A stretch of DNA of 64,000 nt from Rhizopus sp. PT2906 (lineage: Eukaryota; Mucoromycota; Mucoromycetes; Mucorales; Rhizopodaceae). Position 1 is the first letter of the stretch; the number at the start of each line of letters is the position of its first letter. The translations under genes and the position numbers were made by a program. Where the stretch lies: the NCBI GenBank assembly GCA_025529335.1, contig JAMYHX010000073.1, positions 54,231 through 118,230 of the forward strand. Direction: 5' to 3'. This document shows positions 23,493 through 35,528 of this stretch, piece by piece. The notes below the pieces were generated by a model. That model saw only the letters and a list, made by a program, of their open reading frames with translations. It did not search any database and was not told the origin of the DNA.

Positions 23493-25943
23493 ATGGCTTC
23501 ATTAGTGCCTGTCAAAATCAGTGTCGATTATAGCCAAGACAAAGGTTTATTATTAATTTTATAAGCAAAGCAAAGAAACTAAACAAAAGCTATCCAATTA
23601 GCACATCTTGAGGATTTCCTTAGAAATTTCAAGGAATCATCAAATGATCTCATGGAGACGGATGCTCCTCCTAAATATATGCAAATTCTGGTATAAACAT
23701 AAAAAAAGCATTCAAAAAGAAAAAAGATGCTTATATAAAAAAAAATAGCAAAAAATCAAAGATAGACAAGAAAAGACTATCCTTATCGAATTAGACGATA
23801 TTGCTGCTGTAAAAAAAAAAAAAAAATACACACTTATTAAAAGACTGTCAATAACAACTTTTTAATAGTATGAAGATTCTCGTGCACGTACGGTTGCCAA
23901 TATCAAGCGAAATACAAAGCACTATATTGAACATGCCTCTGTTGTCATTGATAACATCTTGGCCGGAATGACTCCAAGCAACCCTGACGCAGTTCATCCT
24001 GAAACAGTATTAGACGTGATTATCAATCAGAGAAGAACTCAAGATCGTTCCGAGATCCAACAAGATCAATTCCCTCCATCCTTGACTCGACGATAGTAAG
24101 CATCAACACACACACACACACACACACACACAAGCGGGGCTTTATACTGATTGATACTTTTAGTGAGGTTTTCTTTAAACCACTCTCTGATGACACTCCA
24201 TTAGCTGTTCGTCAAGTCAATGGTAGTAAAATTGGACAATTGATCACTATTCGTGGTATTATCACACGAGTGACTGACGTGAAACCAATGCTTCAGGTGA
24301 ACACGTATACTTGTGATTCTTGTGGTTGTGAAATCTTTCAAGAAATTACTCAGAGACAGTTTAACCCATTGACCGAATGTCCTTCAGAGGAATGTAAAAA
24401 GAACAATGTGAAAGGAAGATTGCACACTCAGACAAGAGCTTGTAAGTTCATTGCTTATCAAGAGGCCAGATTACAGGAATTGACAGATCAAATCCCTGTC
24501 GGTCATATTCCTCGTATCATCACTCTTCAATTGTATGGTAGTACTTGTCGTCAACTGTTCCCTGGTGATATTGCCCATGTCAGTGGTATCTATTTGCCTA
24601 TGCCCTACACTGGTTTCAGAGCCATTCGTGCCGGTCTCTTGACAGACACCTATATGGATGTTCAACACGTTCACCGTTTGAAGAAGCAGTACGATGAGAT
24701 CGAAATGACATCTGAAGATATCGAAAAGGTGGAGGAATTAAAGAGAGATCCTAACGCTTATGGACGTCTTGCACGAAGTATTGCTCCTGAAATCTATGGT
24801 CATGATGATGTAAAGAAGGCCTTATTGCTGCTTCTGGTAGGCGGTGTTGATAAGACGGTAGGCGACGGCATGAAGATTCGTGGTGATATCAATATCTGTC
24901 TTATGGGTGACCCTGGTGTGGCCAAATCCCAGTTATTAAAGTTTATTGCCAAGGTAGCACCCAGAGGTGTATACACGACCGGTAAAGGTTCATCTGGTGT
25001 AGGTTTAACAGCTGCTGTGATGAAAGACCCTGTGACAGATGAGATGGTGTTGGAAGGAGGTGCTCTTGTCTTGGCTGATAATGGTGTTTGCTGTATTGAT
25101 GAATTTGACAAGATGGATGAATCGGACAGAACCGCTATTCACGAAGTCATGGAACAGCAAACAATCAGTATTTCAAAGGCTGGTATCAATACAACCCTGA
25201 ATGCTCGTGCATCTATTTTGGCTGCTGCTAACCCACTCTATGGTCGTTACAATATACGTTTGTCACCCACCAAAAACATCAATCTGCCAGCTGCCTTGCT
25301 TTCTCGTTTTGACCTTCTTTATTTAATACTTGACAAACCCTCTTATGATATGGATCGTCTACTGGCTGAACATGTCACCTATGTACACACCCATAACAAA
25401 CCACCTCAGATGGACATTGACGCAGTGGAACCCAGCACGATTAGACACTATGTAGCACATGCAAGAACAAAGAGACCTGTGTTGACGCCCGAAGTAGGCA
25501 ATTACGTGACAAGTGCCTATGTGGCACTGAGACGGCAATACAAATTGGACGAAGCACATGAACGACAATTTACTTATGCCTCTGCACGTACCTTACTTGG
25601 TATCATTCGTATGGCACAAGCTGTTGCTCGTATACGTCTAAGTGATTTCGTGGAACCTAATGATGTTGATGAAGCTTTAAGACTGATTGACGTGTCAAAG
25701 TCTACATTGGTTGAAGAAGATGATAAACGTTATGGAGGATATGACAGATCGCCCTTATCAGCTGTTTATAATCTCGTTAGAAACTTGATAGATGCCTATG
25801 GTTTCTCTATACCTTTAAATACTCTTAAACAGCATGTTGTAGCCAGAGGTTATACAGAAGCTCATTTAGAAGATGCCATACGTGAATACACAGCACTGAA
25901 TGTCTGGCAAGTCGATAGCCACCATTTGACCATCATTAACTAG
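23493..25943 (+). CDS. MCM7: DNA replication licensing factor MCM7
   Basis: MCM7 is one of six AAA+ subunits of the replicative helicase. Small 5' exons start at 23493 (MASLVPVKISVDYSQDK) and are followed by a long exon from about 24165. Visible: the FFKPLSD segment, a zinc-binding element (CDSCGCEIF ... CPSEECKKN), RSIAPEIYGHDDVKKALLLLL, Walker A (GDPGVAKSQLLKFI), the ITTRG/TGKGSSGVGLTAAV hairpin region, Walker B (CCIDEFDKM), sensor 1 (ILAAANP) and the arginine finger (LLSRFDLLYLI). VPVGHIPR and GGVDKTVGDGMKIRGDINICLMG are typical of MCM7 rather than other MCMs. A (CA)n tract sits in the intron near 24107-24132. All catalytic elements are intact. Confidence 0.96.
24107..24132. repeat. (CA)n microsatellite in an MCM7 intron
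   Basis: A run of CA repeats right after the donor-side sequence of an MCM7 intron. No role is indicated. Confidence 0.85.
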
Positions 25944-26397
25944 AAGCAATTAATAATAATAAAAAACACACATATTTGTATACAATAGCATAATTAAGTC
26001 TGATCTTTGATGTAATCTTCATAAATTAATGACGTTGACGCACTGTGCTACCATAGATAATAGAAAGCATATAATAAAGATGAGGTAATAGATGCTTATT
26101 AAAAAAAAAAAGGGAGAGGGGCTTCTTGGTCCAGTCTGTTTTTCTGTTAATTACTACATTTCATTTTATTTGGTCTGAATTTCAAGTGAAAGATCCATAA
26201 CTCGGTCTGGAACCATACAAAATCGGTATAATGAACGGATCGTGTACTCTGGTTGAACAGTTTTAGAATTAAAAAACTTCATAATGAAAAGGGGAGAAAG
26301 CCAAGAGAAAGAGAGAGAGAGAGAAACAATAAATTGTAGTCAGATTTTTTTCTTTTTCTTTCCCTTTCTCTTTCTCTTTCATTCCTTTTTATAGCAA
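25944..26397. other. Intergenic: MCM7 3' flank and purine/pyrimidine promoter tracts
   Basis: Contains a GA-rich run (about 26290-26330) and a T/C-rich tract (about 26347-26393) directly before the next start codon, like the leader tracts of other genes here. Confidence 0.5.
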
Positions 26398-26844
26398 ATG
26401 TATAAACACCAAAACAGTGCCTATTCAAAGTGGTCAAGAGTGCTTCAATTACTCTTACCAAGTAATAAACCATCAAGACAAAGCACACAAAGAAAACAAG
26501 ATGATATGAAATCATTACATAGAAGAGGAATCTATATACCAAATGATGTCACAAACGGTGAACCTCAAAATACATGGCAACTATATTATCTTTATCGTGC
26601 TACTTTTGAAAAACTTCACCGCCCAAGTGTATCTCTGTCAAAGTCAATTCATTTGAAACAAATACTTTATAAACTACAACAGAGACAAAGTGAATTATCA
26701 GCAAAATCAACTGTAGAAGAAGATGATAATGTACCCTTGGGAGCCTTAATTGAAAGGCCATCCAGTTATGCCTGCTCAATTCAGCCATTGAAGCCGTGCT
26801 ATTATAGTAATACAAAGCAAAACTTTCCTATCCAACTGATGTAA
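26398..26844 (+). CDS. Small hypothetical protein (148 aa)
   Basis: A single open frame of 148 codons with no family I recognise. It starts right after a T/C-rich tract like those before other starts in the window, which supports it being expressed. The N-terminal half is basic (about residues 10-45); a weakly helical middle includes TWQLYYLYRATFEKLH; then an acidic patch leads into DDNVPLGALIERPSS, a short motif of the DDxPLG kind often seen in otherwise disordered fungal proteins. There is no signal peptide or membrane segment. It follows MCM7 on the same strand. It could also be a chance frame; codon-level conservation would decide. Confidence 0.5.
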   Translation: MYKHQNSAYSKWSRVLQLLLPSNKPSRQSTQRKQDDMKSLHRRGIYIPNDVTNGEPQNTWQLYYLYRATFEKLHRPSVSLSKSIHLKQILYKLQQRQSELSAKSTVEEDDNVPLGALIERPSSYACSIQPLKPCYYSNTKQNFPIQLM

Positions 26845-27786
26845 TCCCCTTATTCTTTATCAACATGTACATAATCAATATATTTATGCAATTTTTAAAT
26901 GCGATCCTCCCCTTTCTCCTTACTTTTTGTATAGCAAAAAGATCAAATTTAATTGCTTTTAGCTACATCTAACCAGCGATTAACTATCGAGATACAAAAG
27001 ATAAAGAATAATATGAAAAATCCATTATCTTTATATGAATCATTCACGTTATAGCCTTGATTGAATATCTAAACAAAGTGCTTTGATCAGTATCCTGGTT
27101 TATACACACAATTTTACTTTACACTTACATATTCCTGCTGTTGCGTCTCCTGATTAAAATCTTTATTAAAATAAACCGTGTCTATGTAACTGTATTTTTT
27201 AAGTAGTTTAGCATGGTTACGACAATAGAGAAAAAAAAAAGGGAATTTACCTTTTGTTGACATGGCGGAATGAGAGTCATTACAATGAAAAATATAATAA
27301 AGAAAGGTAGGGTTTGTGAAACGGAGTATCAAGCTACTGGCGAAAAAAAAATATGCTTAAACATGCAGCCAAATCACCAAGGCAACAGAATTCACCATAG
27401 TGATCACCTTGAATCAAATAACCTTTTTCACACAGCTTTGTTTAAATACAACTGCATCATTTCAACTAGTAATCATTTCTTATTGAATTATAAAAATCAG
27501 ACATAGTGAGATCCCTTATCAAAGTGATTTCCATATAAAGAAATCTCGTCCATATTCAGCAACTCTTTCAATATTGAACGAACAGGTTAGTGAATGATGA
27601 TAACGTTCTCTTTCATTCTCTATCGATGCCTAATAATAACAAACTAATAAACAGTCATCATCATAAACAGTAATAATACGAGTTATTGACACAAGACAAA
27701 AAGAGAAAAGACACCGCTCTTGTGACCAGAGTTATAAATTAAGCTTTATCTTTTTTTTTTTTTTCTGTTTTTCTTTACAAAACGGA
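26845..27786. other. Intergenic before the amidohydrolase
   Basis: No gene is recognised. A 78-codon frame (27270-27506) has no support. A T-rich tract at 27750-27780 is directly upstream of the next start. Confidence 0.5.
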
Positions 27787-30700
27787 ATGTCAAAACTATT
27801 TGGCAATTCTTCTTCCAATGGGTATAAGCCCTTGCTCAGTCCAGGCGAAAGACCATATCGTAAACAAAAGACACGTCTATTACTGACTGCCTCCGCTCTT
27901 GCATTATTCGGAACAAGCTGCGTTTACCTCTCAAGACACCTGCCTACTGGCGTTATGCTCAACAGTTATGCTGAGATAAATCAACAGAGCTTATGGAACA
28001 ACGACAATGGTAAAGTAGTATCTCCTGGTATCTCTTTTGACTCTTTTGAGTATGGATTATCCAAGTGTCAGTTCAATATAGAAAGAAGTCGTGTGAGTAC
28101 AAACACGACTCGTCCTCGACATAGGAATCCGCGTGTAGCGCCAGAGGCTGAGCGTATCCTGATTCGAAATGGTCATATCTGGTTAAAGGATCATTATTTG
28201 GAAGGGGGCGATGTCTACTTGGAAAATGGGTTGATTGCAGCTGTTGGGAAAAATTTACAAGTACCTTCAGATACTCGCATCGTGAATGCCGGTGGTCGCG
28301 TTGTTACACCAGGCATCATAGATATGCATTCTCATATGACCGTTGATGCTTTGGATGGATTGTCCGCGTCCGATGATACAAATGAAATGACTGACCCTAC
28401 CACGCCTTATGTAAGTAGCATATTGCGAACAACGGAACTCTCCACTAAAACATCATATCGGAAACTAGGTCCGTGTTATTGATGCACTTAATCCAACTGA
28501 TCCTGGCATCAAAATTGTAGCCAGTGGAGGCATCACAACTTCATTGATTCTCCCTGGCTCTGGGAACTTGATGGGAGGCGAGGCGGCCGTTATCAAGCTT
28601 AGACCTGTCTCTACCCTCTCTGCACAAGATATGCTCGTAACCTCCGGCGTTTCGGATGAAGATCAGGAGGTCATCTGGCGTTACATGAAAATGGCCTGTG
28701 GTGAAAATCCAAAGACGTTCTATGGTAGCTCTAACCGAATGCCATCAACTCGTAAGGATGAAAAAAAAGTGTATGTGTGGCCATCTCATTTTCATTGTTT
28801 AGGTTTGGGCGAAAACTATTTGTTTCGTAGAAAGTTTGAGGAAGCACAAAGATTGAAAAGAAAACAAGACGACTGGTGTGATGCTGCGGAGAGAATCAAA
28901 AAGATGAAGGACGATGACAATAAACAGGATCTGATTCGTCTCTCTGAAAGCTATCCAGAAGATTTGAGTCTGGACAGCCTTGTTGCTCTTTTGCGTCATC
29001 AGGTCAACTTGAACGTTCACTGTTATTTGCCTCAAGATTTTGAAGCCATGATTCATCATTCGCTTGAGTTCGACTTTGAAATTGCTGCCTTTCATCATGC
29101 ATTAAGTGCTTGGCAAGTGCCTGATATTATAAAACGTGCCAAGACAAACATCACAGTGGCTACTTTTGGCGATATGTGGGGATATAAGGTATATAGATTT
29201 AAATCTTGCATGAACCTTGTTCTCCAACCATTATGCATTTAGGCCGAAGCTTTAAATCAAAATGTTCACGCACCAAAGATCTTGGACAAGGCAGGCATTC
29301 CTGTCGCCTTCAAGAGCGATCATCCTGTCATGAATTCTGTAAGTTCTGGTTGCAAAAAAAAAAAAAAAAAAATTAGTACTAATTCCAGTTCTAGCGTGAT
29401 TTGGTACATGAAGCACAAAAAGCATATCACTACGGCTTTGATGAGCACAAAGCATTACAGGCACTTACCATTGTTCCTGCAAATTCCTTAAAGTTAGGAC
29501 ACCGTCTGGGAAGGTACTTGAATATGCTCTTTAGTTATATGAAAATTAATGCATTTTGATATCCTATAGCATTGAAGTAGGCAAGGATGCGGATATTGTC
29601 ATCTGGGAGCGTCACCCATTAAGGCTTGGGGCCAGACCAAGACATGTCTTTGTGGATGGTGCTGAATTAGATTTCAAGAAATCATGGACAAACACTTTAA
29701 TTGAAGAAGACATGCAAAAGCATTTTGATGTGAAGAATACGAGCGATGATGAGGATGAAGCAAGCAAGCACTTACTTCCTGACTTTTCTAATAACACAAT
29801 GCGTCTGGAAGACCATGGCCTCAATAACCCTACTTCATTCCGTGATGCTTGCTCAAAGGACGTGAATTCTTTTGTTTTACGTAATATTAGCCGAATTTAT
29901 ACAAACGCTAGTCAGGTCCTGGACGCAGAAGGCTCTGGACTGTACCTGATAGTTGACCATGGAGTTATCACCTGCTTAGGTAAAGACTGTGATCGTGACC
30001 ATATTGAATGGCCAAGCAATAGCCCTGTATTTGAAATGGGAGGCGCGGTAGTTATTCCGGTAAAGATAATGTTAGGATGTAATGCATAATGGTTGTGATT
30101 AAGATGTATATTTATATACCAGGGTATTGTCTCTGTCGGTGTGCCTCTTGGATTACTCGAAATTCAGTCGGAGGAATCAACGCAGGATGGAGAAGCAAAG
30201 AATGATATCAGAGATGGTGATTTGTACAAGAAGGTTGTGCGTGCTGTTGATGGCCTCAAGTTTAATGGATTGCATCTTCAGAAAGCGTACAAAGCTGGTA
30301 AGGGGCGATATTTTTAAAAAAGTTTTTAGCAACTAATTTCTGTGATCATCAGGTGTTACGACTGCAGTCTCTCAACCGCTGGTAGGATCTGGCATGTTAG
30401 CAGGCGTATCAACGGCTTTCTATACCGGTGTAGAAAACACTGTGTTGGATCATCTTGAAGCTCTGGTAAAAGAAGAAGCCGCTCTAAGCTTTGTCATTCA
30501 ACACTCTGGTAAGTTCAATAGATCATTCTTTGGTATATTAGCTAAGACAGAGATACAGGACCATTGACTGTGTCTCAACAAATTGCTGCTATACGTGATC
30601 TGCTGATTTCAAACATAAAAAAGGATGCTTCCAAGAATGTATTTGCCCGTGCAGCTCAAGGAGAAATCCCTGTTGTGGTTCAAACAGACGATAAGGACGA

Positions 30701-31232
30701 AATAGCATCCATTTTACTGATCAAGCAGCAAATCGCCAAGGAATATGAACGTGAGGTCAAGTTTGTTATCCTAGGTGGCGCAGAGTCCCACCTGGTTGCT
30801 AGTCACTTGAGCCGACTTGATGTTCCTGTTATCTTGATGCCTGCTCGATGCTACCCAACGACATGGCAATCTCGTTTTTGCCTATCTGGTCCACCATTGA
30901 CACCTGATACTGTTCTTGATGTTTTATTGAGGCATAAAGTACGTGTTGCATTAGGTTCTACTGATGTAGATAACGGAGATGCTCGTAACTTGATCTGGGA
31001 AGCTGGTTGGAACCTTGCTCATAACCCGGAATATACGCCTCAGGATGCAGTGGGTCTTGTAACATGGAATGTTGCAAACATGTTTGGATTGAAAGAAGAA
31101 GGAGTGCTCAGTGTAGGAGGAAAGGCAAACTTTGTTGCTTATAATAATAATCCATTTGAATTTGGTACTCGCGTGCTCATGGTAAATGGTGGAGGTCGAT
31201 CAGGTCCTACTTGCTTTCCTAAACAAACTTGA
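27787..31232 (+). CDS. Membrane-anchored two-module amidohydrolase-superfamily protein
   Basis: The protein begins MSKLFGNSSSNGYKPLL with one hydrophobic segment at about residues 30-47 (LLLTASALALFGTSCVYL), suggesting a type II membrane anchor with the enzyme outside the cytosol. Module 1 has the amidohydrolase opening (ILIRNGHIWLKD ... GGRVVTPGIIDMHSHMTVDA, with the metal-binding HxH) and, after several introns, VGKDADIVIWERHPLRLGARPRHVFVDG. Module 2 repeats the theme (VTTAVSQPLVGSGML, VALGSTDVDNGDARNLIWEAGW, TWNVANMFGLKEEGVLSVGGKANFVAYNNNPFEFG). At least six short introns interrupt it. The substrate is unknown; the family includes imidazolonepropionase- and dihydroorotase-like hydrolases. 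The second module lacks an obvious HxH, so it may be structural. Confidence 0.82.
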
Positions 31233-31431
31233 GTACTTTGAATAAATTCATGTAGTAAGCTAATAAAAGGCATTAATTTATGTTTATGAGCTCTAGATTA
31301 TGATAATTGAGGCTAATAGACTGACGCATATACCAATAATTGAACAGGTCACAAATCCGTAAAGCAACGCTTTCAAACGTAGCGTCACTTTATTTCTGGA
31401 AACACTGTCCAGATTTTAAAATTACATTTAA

Positions 31432-32748
31432 TCAACAATATACACTACGCATTAATGGAACGAGCGATTTGCACTTCAGGAACCTTTTGGTTAAAGACCA
31501 CATAATTGTTCTTAAAAATGTGTCTCCCAAAATAGCCAATCCTCTGACGTTACCAAGAGTGAAGCTAGCCATACACTTGTCATTTTTCTTTTCAAAAATA
31601 AGGGAATCAGGAGGCACTTCAAAATCAGTACCACCAATGCTGAAAGTAAGCGGTTTGAAATTGGACGTATCACAGCTAATGGTATAAGTACCATCAAAGT
31701 TATCCGTAGCATTGTACGCATGAAAGATTGGAGTAGAAACGTCAGAAGGAAGGACAAGCAGGGTGGTGCCGGTATCAATAATGGCTTTGAATGAATCACT
31801 TGTAATCTTGTCCCCAACTCTGGTGCTATTGACATTAATACTCCAAAAGCCAATTGAATTATCCACTGGAACTGTAGTGAGCTTTCCTTTGAACTTGGTT
31901 GAGTCGTAGCCTCCAAAGATGTATTCTAAAAGACAGCAAATTAGTTTGTGTGTAGAATGAGCTGTCTTTTCCATACCTCCACCACCGCCCTTGCTAGCCT
32001 TTCCGAGAAAAACGCTAAATATAGGAGAAGAGATAAGGTTCTGACTGATTAAGTTTTCAACAGGAGTCTTGAGACCATCTACAGTGCTGAGAGAGCTAAA
32101 TCCAAGACCCAACAGGCCGTCAACAGTTCCACTAGCAAACTTTGAAGATTCACGTTGTGCAATACCAATGGTTTGTTGCTTGATAGCAAGTCCGCCTAGA
32201 TTTACAGTGTCTTTACCCAAAATACCATTAGAGCTAGATCCGTCTCCATATCTGATAGACCATTTGCGACCATCCTTTTTGTATGTTTGCGACTTGGATG
32301 GATCATAGCGTCTTTGAGAGGAGCCACAATTGGTACATAAAGTAGAGGCTAAAGTGTTTTATAAGGTAGAGTAAGTAGATAGTTGATCCCCCCATCATTT
32401 TAATATGTGATACTTACCAAACCACGAGTCAGAAGAGCCAGTATCAAAATCAAGTCTGAGATCAACTCCAGGGGTTCCCACCTTTACGATACCATAGTAT
32501 CGTACATCGTTTCCATCATCAACAACAGGGACAGTGCCGTTGGTGCTCTGAGAAGAAATACCATTGGATTCGGTAGTAAATCCGAATCTAAAATACTTTG
32601 CAATAACTTTTTCCAAGGCAGCCTTTGTATTAGGCTTGTAGCTTTCATTCACTTTTAAAGGGATGTTGATTTTTTTGCTTTCAGGTGCAGCTTCAGCAGC
32701 TAATGTCACCAAGGCAAGAGCAATGCATGAAGTCAAGGTAAATTTCAT
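31432..32748 (-). pseudogene. Rhizopuspepsin-like secreted aspartic protease with frameshifted C-terminus
   Basis: A pepsin-family (A1) protease. It starts at 32748 with a signal peptide (MKFTLTSCIALALVTLAAEA), then a propeptide, then the first catalytic motif (DFDTGSSDSWF), KDTVNLGGLAIKQQTIG, GLLGLGFSSLSTVDG, and the second catalytic motif IIDTGTTLLVLP. Two short introns fit cleanly. Near the end the frame is lost: after GLAILGDTFL the reading continues as unrelated residues to a stop at 31432, whereas the next frame carries the family-like end (NNYVVFNQKVPEVQIA) with its stop at 31445-31447. The slip is one base at or near an A5 run (31514-31518). Both catalytic Asp motifs are intact. It could be a sequencing slip or a recently damaged gene. 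A TATA box lies at 32801-32810. Confidence 0.8.
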
Positions 32749-32800
32749 AAGATACAAATGAGGTGAGTGATATAGCAAAAGAAAAGGCGCTCTCTTCACA

Positions 32801-32810
32801 CCTTTTATAT
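32801..32810 (-). promoter_or_regulatory. TATA box of the aspartic protease gene
   Basis: ATATAAAAGG on the minus strand, about 53 bases upstream of the start codon at 32748. Confidence 0.65.
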
Positions 32811-34727
32811 TGCCTGTTCATACAGGTTTTTTTTTAACTTGGATTTGCACAACAGTGTTCATTATTTTTTTTTTCTACTCGGTAGTAGATTTATACAGAT
32901 GTCGTGATCATATCGTACACAAAAGCTTAGATAGAAACATGTATACTTCTTTTCCAATTTTATCCTGATTTGAAATTTAGTGCTTACAGAAATAGCAGTG
33001 TGGTATCATATACCGCGTTTCTCTCAAACTTCTAAAAATGCTTACTTATTGAAAGCGTATTGAAAAGATATAATGAAAAGAAATAAACTGTCTGATAATG
33101 TGAATAACAGAATACATACTTTCGTATCAAATTACAGTTTATTAGTTTTTAATTACGGTTTAACACGATTGCCTAATATTGATAAAGTATCTATCAATAA
33201 ACTCGCTAAATAAAGATTACAATATTTCCAGAAAGTAATGTCGCAAAAATTGATTTTTTTACAATACAAAATATACAGGAATGCGACATCTTGGCGCAAC
33301 ATTGATTTTTTAAAAACACTGTATATGAGTATTCTGTAGTTTAACTTTATGAAACCGTAGTACATTAATTACTTTTAAATAGAAACGAAGCTCAAGTTTA
33401 TTAGTGTGACGAAGGTTCAACCACTTTTGTATTTTGGTTTTAAATTTTCGTTAAACGTCCAGTGAGATAGAAAGGAGCACCTTTAGTCTTACAACCGCGC
33501 TTGTGGAAATGGCGCAAGTGGCGCAGGATTGGGAAGGGGTAAATGATTTGATTTCAAATAAATGTTAAAAATTAAGGCCATCGAGTGAATGATATTTCAC
33601 TCCAAAAAAGAAAGAAAAAAGAAGCTGAAGTTGTCGTTTAGCTGACAGATTGTTACTATTTGCTAATTTTTTTAGCAAAGCAGGATGCTGATGATAATCA
33701 GTGCCTTGGGCATTTGGATGTTTTAATTGAGCACAGCGTTGGTTTGCATTGATTATCTTTATAGTAACTTACAGCATTTATGGCTTCAACTGACTTGAAT
33801 TATTCAATAATCATATTTTTGTCATATGGCTCATGATAGGACATACACATTGCTTGCTCCTAGTGGTGTTAACCATCGTCATTTTTAAAGTTATTTAAAG
33901 AACACTAGATAGTGGAGAAGATAGAGGTCAAGATTGACTGCAATTTCTAGAAGCATTTACCAAGTGTCATCAAATTTTCTTTTTGGATAAACTGTAAAAT
34001 GTAAACTGTCCACAGCTGAACATTCTTTAACATAGGTATTACAGACATAGTATATTTACCAGTGCTGTATCCAGGAAAATAAAATAGTTTTAAACTACTG
34101 AATTACCAAACCTCAGATTCTATATTATGTGATCTAAAAAATGGCATGTCATATTATCAAACAATACAAATGTGTATACATATAGATTGTATGTAATTTT
34201 GATACAGATATATAAGTTATATATGAAGGTATTCATTTATTTGAAATAGTGCTTAGTTATGAGGGGTATTAGTGGGCACTGGACATAATTAATTCCAAAA
34301 GTCGTCTAGACATTTCCTTTATCTATCTTTGCATGAGCTTAAGGAATGAAGAAAATCTGATGGCACTTGGTAAATGCTTTTAGAAATTGCGGTCAATCTT
34401 AACCTCTATCTGGTATTATAACTAAGGGTTCACTTTTTCCTTTAACACATGTATTTACACTGCCAACATCAAGGTTATTTCATTTTTTATCAGTGCTTAT
34501 TCATTATATACGCATTAGATAATGAGTGTATAAGGGGAAGAGTAAGAGAAAGAGATATAGTAAGGGAATATACATGTAAATAAATTGTCTATAAAGGGGA
34601 TAATATGTTTATATAACATGCGTATATTTCTAAGAAAGAAGAGGAATAGTTGAATTAAGTATTAGAATTAGGTATGTGTAAGAGATATCTGTGCAGGTAG
34701 TCTAGAAGAGAGCAAAGGACGCAGTGC
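32811..34727. other. Intergenic containing a MITE-like inverted repeat
   Basis: No gene is recognised over about 1.9 kb. The only structure is the long inverted repeat at 33919-34411. The rest is AT-rich filler and the 3' flank of the Kre9-like gene. Confidence 0.55.
33919..34411. mobile_element. MITE-like element with 63-bp imperfect inverted repeats
   Basis: The left arm 33919-33981 and right arm 34349-34411 are reverse complements with five mismatches in 63 bases, and all five are transitions. The arms flank a 367-bp AT-rich core with no open frame. The size and symmetry suit a non-autonomous DNA transposon, but the outer ends lack an obvious target-site duplication, so an old insertion or a hairpin-RNA locus is also possible. 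Confidence 0.6.
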
Positions 34728-35441
34728 TTAGAGGAGCGCAAAGATAGCAGCGGTAGTGGAGAGTAATACAAGGGTACCTGCAACCAGAGAAGAAGCATCC
34801 GAACTTTGGCTTTGTGCTGTTACTTTACCATCTTGACCAATAAGGGTAATACTAGCAACAGCAGTGTATCCAGCCAAACCATTACCCAGCGTGACAGTAG
34901 CACCTGATGCATGGGTAGTAGTAGGGGGAGAAAGAGGAGCAGCAGCCTTAGAGATGACGAATGGCTCAGAGGAAGCACTACAAAAAAAAGAAGGACATGA
35001 TTAATTGTGAGTTGCTTTGCATATACATGGCGGTAGACTTACGTTTGGTTTACGGGATAACTGATTTGAATAGTATACGTCATATTATCATCCTTGACTA
35101 AACCATTGGGAATCTACAAGCGATAAGAGAAGAGAAAAGATAAGCCACTTGCACTAAAGTAACTAGATTATTTGACTTACAGTCCAAGTATATTCACTAA
35201 GTGTACTGTTCAATCCTTCAGCAATAGGTACTTTGTTATCATTAGAAATAGCTAGAATGTCAACCAAGGGAGCGACATCACCATGAACAGTCCATTGGAT
35301 GGTCAGATTACTACCAGCCGTAGCACCAGAAGTAAGGGATTGAACACTAATGACAGGATCATCGCGTTTTTCGATAGGCATAGCCATTACTAAGGAAGAG
35401 GAGAAGATAGCAGTAGCAAGGAAAAAAGAAGTAAGCTTCAT
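34728..35441 (-). CDS. Kre9/Knh1-like GPI-anchored cell-surface protein
   Basis: Starts at 35441 with a signal peptide (MKLTSFFLATAIFSSSLVMAMP) and a possible dibasic processing site (EKRDD). One domain of the Ser/Thr-rich GPI-anchored (Kre9/Knh1 N-terminal-like) type follows, with the characteristic SGATAGSNLTIQWTVHGD and, after introns, NGLVKDDNMTYTIQISYPVNQT and SEPFVISKAA. N-glycosylation sequons (NLT, NMT, NQT) are present. The C-terminus is small-residue- and Ser-rich and ends in a hydrophobic tail (LVAGTLVLLSTTAAIFALL), as needed for GPI attachment. Two short introns; about 190 residues. It is probably a cell-wall or membrane surface protein with no catalytic function seen. Confidence 0.82.
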
Positions 35442-35518
35442 ATTGATAGAATATGTTTGTAAAGTTGTATTTGTATTTGTATGTATGAAAGAAAGACAAG
35501 GATAGACTCAAGACGTGC

Positions 35519-35528
35519 CTTTTATATG
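35519..35528 (-). promoter_or_regulatory. TATA box of the Kre9-like gene
   Basis: A TATAAAAGG-type box on the minus strand, about 80 bases upstream of the start at 35441. Confidence 0.6.
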
